Shown: positions 7,132-11,965 of the stretch, in pieces
How positions within the stretch are numbered: position 1 is the stretch's first letter
How the letters are laid out: each line of letters begins with the position of its first letter
Origin: Leyella stercorea
GTDB lineage: Bacteria > Bacteroidota > Bacteroidia > Bacteroidales > Bacteroidaceae
Assembly (NCBI RefSeq): GCF_019052365.1
Contig: NZ_JAHQUY010000082.1
Coordinates: 1 to 11,965, forward strand
Length of the DNA: 11,965 nucleotides
Reading direction: 5' to 3'
Notes under the pieces: generated by a model
Seen by the model: the letters and a program-made list of their open reading frames with translations, nothing else
What the model was told of the DNA's origin: nothing
Databases searched by the model: none
Program-made: the position numbers and the translations under genes

Positions 7132-8313
7132 ATGGGACGAAAGAAGAAAGAAATCCGTTTGAAGGAGCCTGTGCGCATCCGAGAAAAGAAGATAGCAGGT
7201 GGCAACATCAGCCTCTATCTTGACATTTACCAGAAGGGATTGCGAAAGAAAGAAACGTTGAAACTCTATCTTGTGCCAGAAATCAACGCTGCTACCAAGT
7301 TGCAAAACGCCAATACAAGAAAGTTGGCAGAGCAAATCAAGGCGCAGCGCATTCTTGACATCCAGAGAGAGGGTCTTGTGGATTGGGACAAGGTGAAGAA
7401 GTCACGCATGACACTTACCAAGTGGATGGATGACTTTGTGAAGTACAATGCCGAGTTGTCTGAGTCTTCCATGAAGACCAAGCGCAACACTCATGCTCGC
7501 ATTGACCAATACCTATTATATATAGGCAAGCCGGAGTTTCTGTTGAAAGACGTGGATAAGGAGTTTTGCAAAGGCTTCATTACTTTTTTGAAGACTTGCA
7601 CCTACAATGATGGAAAGAAACAACTCAGCACCACCACTTGCCGTATGTTCGTCAACTATTTCGGCTCATCATTGGCAAAGGCAGTAAGGGACGGACTGAT
7701 TGAGCAAAATCCATTCTTGCTGTTGGAGGCAAAGGAGAAGCCACAGAAGCGAGTGGCTGAGCGTGAGTTTCTGACGATAGAGGAAATAAAGAAGGTGATG
7801 AACACACCATGCCGTTATGAACTGGTGAAGAAAGCCTTTCTGTTCTCCTGTTTCACTGGTCTGCGATATAGCGACATGAAAGCCTTGAACTGGAGTGAAA
7901 TCCACAAGGCTGCTGACGGCAAGACAGAATACATTGACCATATCCAAGTCAAGACCAAGGATAGAGTAACCATCCCCTTGTCGGAAGAAACAAAGAAGTG
8001 GATGCCTAAAAGAGAAGAAGGCATAGACAACATCTTCCACAACTTGACAATCACATCTACAACTGTAGAAGTGGTTCTGAAAGAATGGATGGAGGCAGCA
8101 GGTATAACCAAGCATATAACCTACCATTGCTCACGACATACGGCGGCTACGATGCTCCTGACCCTTGGTGCAAGTATCTATGTAGTAAGCAAGATACTCG
8201 GACACAAGAGCATCAAGATGACGGAGATTTACGCCAAGATTGTTGACAAGAAGAAGTTGGAAACCGTAAACCTCGTGAACGGAATGTTTGATCAAATACC
8301 AGCAATACAATGA
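7132..8313 (+). CDS. Tyrosine recombinase/integrase 1 (first of a tandem pair)
   Basis: A full-length site-specific recombinase of 393 residues. It has a basic N-terminal arm-binding domain (about 1-80, beginning MGRKKKEIRLKEPVRI), a core-binding SAM-like domain (about 90-200) and a catalytic domain (about 210-390). The catalytic residues are visible: Arg245 in FTGLRYSDMK, probable Lys274 in IQVKTKD, His332 and Arg335 in YHCSRHTAAT, His358 in LGHKS, and the nucleophile Tyr367 in TEIYAKI. The fold and motifs are those of Bacteroidota integrases of conjugative and mobilizable elements. AAAGGA lies about six bases before the ATG, a good ribosome binding site. It is divergent from traJ and probably drives integration, excision or inversion of the element that carries it. 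It overlaps the next recombinase gene by four bases. Confidence 0.95.
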   Translation: MGRKKKEIRLKEPVRIREKKIAGGNISLYLDIYQKGLRKKETLKLYLVPEINAATKLQNANTRKLAEQIKAQRILDIQREGLVDWDKVKKSRMTLTKWMDDFVKYNAELSESSMKTKRNTHARIDQYLLYIGKPEFLLKDVDKEFCKGFITFLKTCTYNDGKKQLSTTTCRMFVNYFGSSLAKAVRDGLIEQNPFLLLEAKEKPQKRVAEREFLTIEEIKKVMNTPCRYELVKKAFLFSCFTGLRYSDMKALNWSEIHKAADGKTEYIDHIQVKTKDRVTIPLSEETKKWMPKREEGIDNIFHNLTITSTTVEVVLKEWMEAAGITKHITYHCSRHTAATMLLTLGASIYVVSKILGHKSIKMTEIYAKIVDKKKLETVNLVNGMFDQIPAIQ

Positions 8314-9470
8314 AGATAGAAATCAAGGAACGTAAGCTGACGGAAGGCAAAAGAGCCTTATATCTGGAATACTACGAGACAGGCTTCCGCAAGAGAGAAA
8401 ACTTGCATCTCTATCTCTTGCCCGATGATGCCGTTGGTGCTGCAAAGCACAATCGGCTTACATACAACAAGGCTATGGAGATACGAGCAGAGCGCATCCT
8501 CACCCCTCCTGTATTGGAGAAAGAGAATGCCAAAAGCGAAGAACAAGGCAACGGCTTGACTTGGCTACAATGGTGCGATGACTATATCAAATGGTCTGTT
8601 GATTGTGGCAACTGCAAGAAGATGATAGGTCATAAGAATGTTGTCCGCAAGCGTATCGCCACTTATTTACGGAGAGTAGATAAGAAAGACATCCTGCTGA
8701 AAGATGTCAGTAAAGATGAAATTTGCGGTCTTTTTGACTATATGCGCAACAAGTATCGCAACAAACGCCAAATCAAGACCAACGGAGGACGGTTGGCTGA
8801 TTACTCATTACTGTTGTTTGAGGAAACAGTCAAAGCGATATTTAACAAGGCTATGCGTGAAGGACTTGTAAAATTCAATCCTGTACACAGTCTAAACAAG
8901 TTGGAACGCTTCCATGCTCCTGACAAACACAGAGAGTATCTTACGCCCGAAGAACTCACACGTTTCCTGGCGGTGGAAGCTGAATGTGAGAATGAACGAA
9001 CCGTACAACTGGCATTTGGCTTATCATCCATGACTGCCCTTCGCCTTGGCGATATGCAGCATCTAAGGTGGTGTGATATTAAAATGATAGATGGCGTGCC
9101 GACAATCAGCATCATACAGCGAAAGACTAAGCGTCCTGCCATTATTCCGCTCAATGAAATGGCGCAATCGTTGTTGCCACCTCGGACGGATGACAATCCG
9201 GAAAGTCTTGTATTTCACCTTGTCAAGAAGTCAGACAACGTATCGAAATACGTAAGAAGACTAAAAGAAAAGGCTGGCATAGAAAAGGATTTGACCTACC
9301 ATTGCTCACGGCATACGACAGCATCGTTGGCTATCTCAGCAGGAGCAGACATATCAGCAGTGAAGGATGTTTTGGGACATGGAAGCATCACTTCAACCGA
9401 AGTTTATGCAAAAGTGGCTCTTGAAAAGAAGATAGAGGCGGTCAATCTGTTTAATGGCGTGTTTGATTGA
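8310..9470 (+). CDS. Tyrosine recombinase/integrase 2 (second of a tandem pair)
   Basis: The 386-residue product has the same three-part layout as its neighbour: arm domain (1-65), core-binding domain (about 80-195) and catalytic domain (about 205-385). Catalytic residues are Arg245 (MTALRLGD), Lys272 or Lys274 (QRKTKRPA), His331 and Arg334 (YHCSRHTTAS), His357 (LGHGS) and Tyr366 (TEVYAKV). Box I reads TALRLGD instead of the usual TGLRxSD, so one conserved glycine is replaced. The ends of the two proteins are strikingly alike (KKLETVNLVNGMFD and KKIEAVNLFNGVFD), and the genes share an identical 17-base stretch at 8119-8135 and 9294-9310. This supports tandem duplication followed by divergence. 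The start codon lies in the ATGA overlap with the upstream gene, so translation is probably coupled and both proteins may act together, as in other elements with paired recombinases. Confidence 0.95.
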   Translation: MKIEIKERKLTEGKRALYLEYYETGFRKRENLHLYLLPDDAVGAAKHNRLTYNKAMEIRAERILTPPVLEKENAKSEEQGNGLTWLQWCDDYIKWSVDCGNCKKMIGHKNVVRKRIATYLRRVDKKDILLKDVSKDEICGLFDYMRNKYRNKRQIKTNGGRLADYSLLLFEETVKAIFNKAMREGLVKFNPVHSLNKLERFHAPDKHREYLTPEELTRFLAVEAECENERTVQLAFGLSSMTALRLGDMQHLRWCDIKMIDGVPTISIIQRKTKRPAIIPLNEMAQSLLPPRTDDNPESLVFHLVKKSDNVSKYVRRLKEKAGIEKDLTYHCSRHTTASLAISAGADISAVKDVLGHGSITSTEVYAKVALEKKIEAVNLFNGVFD

Positions 9471-9473
9471 GAC

Positions 9474-9545
9474 ATACAGCAGGGTGCGAACAATGGGGAA
9501 GTCTTACTTCTTCCCTTTTGTTGGGAAATTGCCGTCAGGCTGTAT
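9474..9545. repeat. 7-bp inverted repeat spanning the region after integrase 2
   Basis: ATACAGC (9474-9480) is repeated inverted as GCTGTAT (9539-9545), enclosing the short terminator-like hairpin at 9496-9519. The arms are short and 58 bases apart, so chance is possible. I list it because it lies beside a longer near-palindrome in the same 149-base gap upstream of a serine recombinase, where resolvase binding sites normally sit. Confidence 0.25.
9496..9519 (+). terminator. Short intrinsic terminator candidate after integrase 2
   Basis: GGGAAG (9496-9501), an eight-base loop, then CTTCCC (9510-9515) followed by TTTT. The stem is only six pairs and the T-run is short, so it is a moderate terminator at best. 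It lies 25 bases after the stop of the second integrase gene and would separate that transcript from the serine recombinase. Confidence 0.4.
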
Positions 9546-9554
9546 TCAAAAAAC

Positions 9555-9597
9555 GCTTGTGTTCAAATAAATCTGCAAGACTTATCTGGACACAGGC
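9555..9597. repeat. 43-bp near-palindrome upstream of the serine recombinase, followed by a T-run
   Basis: The outer arms GCTTGTGTTCA (9555-9565) and TGGACACAGGC (9587-9597) match in 9 of 11 positions when one is reversed and complemented. The inner arms ATAAATCT and AGACTTAT match in 7 of 8. Over the whole stretch 16 of 21 position pairs are complementary, and two more would form G-U pairs in RNA. TTTTT follows at 9598-9602, so as RNA it could act as an intrinsic terminator. As DNA, a long dyad about 30 bases before a serine recombinase start is also what a resolvase/invertase binding or crossover site looks like. The sequence cannot decide between the two. Confidence 0.6.
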
Positions 9598-9628
9598 TTT
9601 TTCATGTTCAATTTAATCTTTGATAATG

Positions 9629-10273
9629 ATGACAACAGGAGTAATATACGCTCGTGTCTCCAGTATTGGTGACAGACAGAGCACGGAAAGGCAGGTCAAG
9701 GACTTGTCGGAGTATGCAAAATATAAGGGTATCGAAGTCTGCAAGGTCTTTGAGGAACACATCTCTGGCGCAAAGAAGAAAGATGAGCGTCCAGTGTTGT
9801 GTGAAGCAATGGAGTTCTGTAAGGAAAAGCGTATCAGCATTTTACTTGTCAGTGAACTGTCAAGATTGGGTCGCAATGCGTTTGAGGTGCTTGCCTCTGT
9901 TAAGGAACTCATTGACTGTGGCATCAACCTCTACATACAAAAGGAACAACTTACATTATTGGACGATGAAGGACATCCGTCCCTCTTTGCCCCGATAATG
10001 ATAGCCACGCTTTCGACCTGTGCGCAATTGGAACGTGACAATATCTCATTCCGATTGCAGTCAGGAAGGAAGCGGTATATAGAGAAAGGTGGAAAACTCG
10101 GACGCAAGGTAGGCTCTGTAAAAACGGAAGAACAGATGAAAGCCGAATATAGGGAAGTTATTAGTTTGCTCCGCAAGGGGTATTCCATTCGAGATGTGGC
10201 AAAGTTGAGTGGTAAAGGGGTAAGTACCGTACAACGAGTGAAGCGATTAATAAAAGTACAATCACCGCAATAA
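9629..10273 (+). CDS. Small serine recombinase (resolvase/invertase family)
   Basis: From the ATG at 9629 the protein is 214 residues, normal for a small resolvase/invertase. The catalytic domain opens GVIYARVSS with the nucleophile most likely Ser11, and continues to SELSRLGRN (about 75-83), which supplies the catalytic Arg79 and Arg82. A long dimer helix covers about 118-145 (IATLSTCAQLERDNISFRLQ). A helix-turn-helix DNA-binding domain lies at about 183-206 (RKGYSIRDVAKLSGKGVSTV). Such enzymes invert or resolve DNA between short paired sites. Two ATG codons in a row (9626 and 9629) and a TTG at 9620 are possible starts; I chose the ATG closest to the conserved GVIYARVSS. The stop lies in a perfect 14-bp AT-rich palindrome. 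It shares the strand of the tyrosine recombinases but is separated from them by 158 bases. Confidence 0.93.
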   Translation: MTTGVIYARVSSIGDRQSTERQVKDLSEYAKYKGIEVCKVFEEHISGAKKKDERPVLCEAMEFCKEKRISILLVSELSRLGRNAFEVLASVKELIDCGINLYIQKEQLTLLDDEGHPSLFAPIMIATLSTCAQLERDNISFRLQSGRKRYIEKGGKLGRKVGSVKTEEQMKAEYREVISLLRKGYSIRDVAKLSGKGVSTVQRVKRLIKVQSPQ

Positions 10274-10281
10274 TATTATTG
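10268..10281. repeat. 14-bp perfect AT-rich palindrome at the serine recombinase stop
   Basis: CAATAATATTATTG is a perfect palindrome containing the TAA stop codon. It can form only a weak hairpin (about five A/T-rich pairs) and is followed by an interrupted T-rich run, so it is at most a poor terminator. It may simply reflect AT-rich composition. Confidence 0.3.
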
Positions 10282-10316
10282 ATTTTACGTTCTTTTCAAA
10301 GAAATGGTTTGTGCAA

Positions 10317-10342
10317 TAGTGGCTTATAGGCTAAAAGCACTA
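10317..10342. promoter_or_regulatory. Operator-like dyad overlapping the nuclease promoter
   Basis: TAGTG(G)CTT at 10317-10325 is mirrored by AAGCACTA at 10335-10342, a dyad of eight pairs with one extra base in the left arm. The right arm ends in the first two bases of the -7 box, so a protein bound here would block the promoter. No -33 TTTG is present at the expected distance, which also suggests a regulated or atypical promoter. Confidence 0.35.
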
Positions 10343-10348
10343 CCTTTG
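10341..10348 (+). promoter_or_regulatory. -7 box (TACCTTTG) for the DUF1016 nuclease gene
   Basis: TACCTTTG is an exact TAnnTTTG match, 24 bases before the ATG of the nuclease gene. Transcription would start around 10355, giving a short A-rich leader. The nearest TTTG upstream is 29 bases away, too far to serve as a standard -33 element. The gene thus appears to have its own promoter, separate from the recombinases. Confidence 0.6.
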
Positions 10349-10372
10349 TAAATAATATCAAAACAGAGTATA

Positions 10373-11524
10373 ATGGAAGAAAACAATATAACAGTAAATA
10401 AAGCTGTCCAAACCATAAAAGGGGCAATTTTGCGAGCTCAAGCACAGGCGAGCCAGTCAAGTAATGCCATACAGTTGTCTTTATATTATGGTATAGGGCG
10501 TTATGTGTCTATCAATTTACGACAAGCACATTGGGGCGCAAAAGCTCTTGATACTATTAGTGAGAGATTGCAGCGTGAATTGCCAGGATTAAGAGGCTTT
10601 TCTTCAGGCAACTTGAAGAAAATGCGTATCTTCTATGAGGAATGGCAATGCCTTTCAATTGGTTCGCCATTGGCGAACCAATTACAACAGCTTGAAAATA
10701 AGATAGAAGAAGGTGTTGAAATAGGAGAAAAGACACTCCTTTGTATTAACAGACCTATAGAGTCAGCCGACTTACGTATAGAGGATTTTGTGGGCATTAG
10801 TTTCACTCATCATATGGAAATTTTGCATAAAACTACCACTTTAGATGAGCGTATCTACTACATACATCAAGTGAACTTGCACCATTGGAACAAGTACGTA
10901 TTACGGAAATACTTATCTGATGATCTATATCACCATCAAGGCAATATGCCTAACAATTTTCCGAAAGCGATACCAGACATCAGGCAATCAATGAAAACAA
11001 TATCAATGTTTAAAGATGAATATTTGCTTGATTTCATCAATACTGAAAATTTGGGACTGGAGATTGAGGACATTGACGAACGTGTAGTTGAGCAAGAAAT
11101 TGTAAGAAACATGCGCGATTTCATTCTTCAATTCGGAAAGGATTTCATATTTATGGGTAACCAGTATCGTGTCGTACTTGAAGGAGAGGAAATGTTCATA
11201 GACCTTTTGTTCTTTAGTCGAGAACTTGCTGCAATGGTAGCCGTGGAACTAAAATACGGTAAGTTCAAGCCTTCATATTTGGGACAACTATGTACATATC
11301 TACAGGCATTAGACCTTACTGTAAAAAAGCCACACGAAAATCCTACTATTGGTATTGTGTTATGCAAGGAAATGAACAAGGCTTTTGTTGACATTGTTGT
11401 AAGGAACTACGACAGCCCAATGGGAGTGGCAACATATAAAACCAAACAGGATATGCCTAAAAAATTACAGAAGGCTTTGCCTGATTTGGATAAGATGAAA
11501 GATTTGTTTTGCAAATCGTTGTAA
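10373..11524 (+). CDS. DUF1016/YhcG-family PDDEXK nuclease
   Basis: The 383-residue protein has the two-domain layout of the family. The N-terminal DUF1016_N helical domain (about 8-92) includes LSLYYGIGRYVS, HWGAKALDTISERL and the signature PGLRGFSSGNLKKMRIFYEE. The C-terminal domain (about 135-350) is PDDEXK-like, with Asp277 in EMFIDLLFFS and the E-x-K pair Glu292/Lys294 in AVELKYGKFKP, followed by LGQLCTYLQALD. An upstream acidic residue (Glu242) could complete the active site. Metal-dependent DNA cleavage is inferred from these residues. Family members occur with mobile elements and restriction-modification loci, but their biological role is poorly defined. Residues 96-104 (IGSPLANQL), in the link between domains, are encoded by a perfect 27-bp palindrome. 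The gene has its own promoter and a strong terminator, so it looks like a self-contained cargo gene. Confidence 0.92.
   Translation: MEENNITVNKAVQTIKGAILRAQAQASQSSNAIQLSLYYGIGRYVSINLRQAHWGAKALDTISERLQRELPGLRGFSSGNLKKMRIFYEEWQCLSIGSPLANQLQQLENKIEEGVEIGEKTLLCINRPIESADLRIEDFVGISFTHHMEILHKTTTLDERIYYIHQVNLHHWNKYVLRKYLSDDLYHHQGNMPNNFPKAIPDIRQSMKTISMFKDEYLLDFINTENLGLEIEDIDERVVEQEIVRNMRDFILQFGKDFIFMGNQYRVVLEGEEMFIDLLFFSRELAAMVAVELKYGKFKPSYLGQLCTYLQALDLTVKKPHENPTIGIVLCKEMNKAFVDIVVRNYDSPMGVATYKTKQDMPKKLQKALPDLDKMKDLFCKSL
10657..10683. repeat. 27-bp perfect inverted repeat inside the nuclease gene
   Basis: AATTGGTTCGCCA (10657-10669) and TGGCGAACCAATT (10671-10683) are perfect reverse complements around a single T at 10670. 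The repeat is in frame and encodes IGSPLANQL between the two nuclease domains. Thirteen uninterrupted pairs within a coding region are far from ordinary. It could be a protein-binding site, a self-target, or a small inserted palindromic element. Confidence 0.85.
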
Positions 11525-11555
11525 ATGTATATTCACATTATATAAAATGCGTATT

Positions 11556-11590
11556 AAGGAGTAAGGCAATAATATTCTTACTCCTTTTTT
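11556..11590 (+). terminator. Strong intrinsic terminator after the nuclease gene
   Basis: AAGGAGTAAG (11556-11565) pairs perfectly with CTTACTCCTT (11577-11586) around an 11-base loop, and the T-run continues to 11590. It lies 31 bases after the nuclease stop codon and clearly ends that transcript. Confidence 0.88.
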
Positions 11591-11707
11591 CGTATCTGTC
11601 ACAATTGATGTTACAAGGCTTTAGATGGCGATGTCACACTTTTTATACTTTTATATACAGCAATAGCTGCTATTCAAATGTTAAAATCGGACAGTTTTGG
11701 CAGAAAA

Positions 11708-11732
11708 TCAAAACAAACCTTGCTTGTTTTGA
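11708..11732. repeat. 9-bp perfect inverted repeat over the -33 region of an outward promoter
   Basis: TCAAAACAA (11708-11716) and TTGTTTTGA (11724-11732) are perfect reverse complements around a seven-base loop. The dyad covers the -33 region of the promoter at 11719-11751 and therefore looks like an operator. It could also be part of a recombinase-binding site. Confidence 0.5.
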
Positions 11733-11751
11733 AGAAATTTTGTTATTTTTG
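11719..11751 (+). promoter_or_regulatory. Outward-facing promoter near the right edge
   Basis: TATTTTTG (11744-11751) is an exact TAnnTTTG -7 box. CTTG (11719-11722) lies 21 bases upstream, the usual spacing for a -33 element. Of the three -7 boxes in the window this has the best-spaced upstream element. Transcription would begin near 11758 and run out of the window, so its gene is probably to the right. Confidence 0.5.
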
Positions 11752-11965
11752 CAGTGGCTACAAGTAAAATGATGTAATAGTGTTGGATTCGGCTATATGA
11801 CCTTTTACAATGGCTATGCAGTTTATACACATTGTACAAACTTCCCAACTGCATAAAAAAATAAATAATACAACTTTTGAGAAGTCGGTTGTAACTAAAT
11901 CTCCTTAACTCACTACTGTCCCGTTAAAGTGGACTAATCGCTCTTTGAATTAATTGAAATACAGT

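Larger units (their letters stand above)
11591..11965. other. Gene-poor stretch rich in inverted repeats, possible element end
   Basis: No convincing gene is present in these 375 bases. A 32-codon frame at 11810-11908 (plus) is the only ATG frame worth mentioning, and it shows no recognisable feature. The stretch holds a 9-bp inverted repeat beside a promoter (11708-11732), a 9-bp inverted repeat TATGCAGTT/AACTGCATA (11815-11823 and 11847-11855) with TTGTACAA in its loop (11832-11839), and GTCC/GGAC ends around a TTAA near 11919-11935. Dyads at this density suit a recombination or insertion-sequence boundary, but no transposase or attachment site can be named. Confidence 0.4.

Noticed and set aside
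7669..8127. 152-codon minus-strand frame inside integrase 1
   Set aside because: It is wholly antisense to a gene with a complete set of catalytic motifs and shows no family features of its own.
9615..9622. AATCTTTG as a -7 box for the serine recombinase
   Set aside because: It differs from TAnnTTTG in the first base, and transcription would start at the ATG itself, leaving no leader.
9620..9628. TTG or first ATG start for the serine recombinase
   Set aside because: The family's conserved segment begins right after the ATG at 9629. The TTG at 9620 adds only three residues, and nothing favours it. The ATG at 9626 remains possible.
11660..11675. AATAGC-T-GCTATT small inverted repeat
   Set aside because: Six-base arms in AT-rich noncoding DNA are expected by chance, and it has no promoter or gene next to it.
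11509..11772. 87-codon plus-strand frame overlapping the end of the nuclease gene
   Set aside because: It starts inside the nuclease gene, crosses a strong terminator and encodes an unstructured-looking, low-complexity product.
11810..11908. 32-codon plus-strand frame near the right edge
   Set aside because: No recognisable domain, no ribosome binding signal, and it lies across an inverted repeat. It is more likely noncoding.

Overview
The window looks like accessory DNA from a Bacteroidota genome, most plausibly a Bacteroides/Prevotella/Segatella-type gut or oral species. Three things point there: a leftward gene block matching the Bacteroidales conjugative-transposon transfer genes traJ-K-L-M-N-O; promoter -7 boxes of the Bacteroidota TAnnTTTG type (7054-7061, 10341-10348, 11744-11751); and A-rich rather than Shine-Dalgarno-rich leaders. 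The species cannot be fixed from the sequence alone.

Left part (1-6907, minus strand): a tightly packed, apparently single transcription unit running leftward off the window. In order of transcription it holds traJ (VirB6-like polytopic membrane protein, probably shortened at its N-terminus), traK (VirB8-like), a TraL-like small membrane protein, traM (VirB10-like), traN (VirB9-like), traO (small outer-membrane-type protein), a lipoprotein with a DUF1566-like WYWTSTE motif, a 443-residue Gly/Asn-rich protein I do not recognise, and the start of another small hydrophobic protein cut by the window edge. Gaps between genes are 1 to 24 bases. Together these would form the envelope-spanning part of a type IV secretion (mating) apparatus. 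The upstream genes traA-traI are not in the window, and no TAnnTTTG-type promoter for the leftward unit is visible in 6908-7131.

Right part (6908-11590, plus strand): a divergently transcribed DNA-processing block. Two tandem tyrosine recombinases overlap by ATGA and are clearly related to each other. They are followed by a small serine recombinase and a DUF1016/YhcG-type PDDEXK nuclease gene, which ends at a strong intrinsic terminator. A 43-bp near-palindrome lies just upstream of the serine recombinase, and a perfect 27-bp palindrome lies inside the nuclease gene. The simplest reading is that a recombinase-bearing element, or the recombination module of the conjugative element, has been placed against the 5' end of traJ and has cut the transfer operon off from its upstream genes.

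Right end (11525-11965): no convincing gene, but a terminator, several inverted repeats and a good plus-strand promoter pointing out of the window, as expected near an element boundary.
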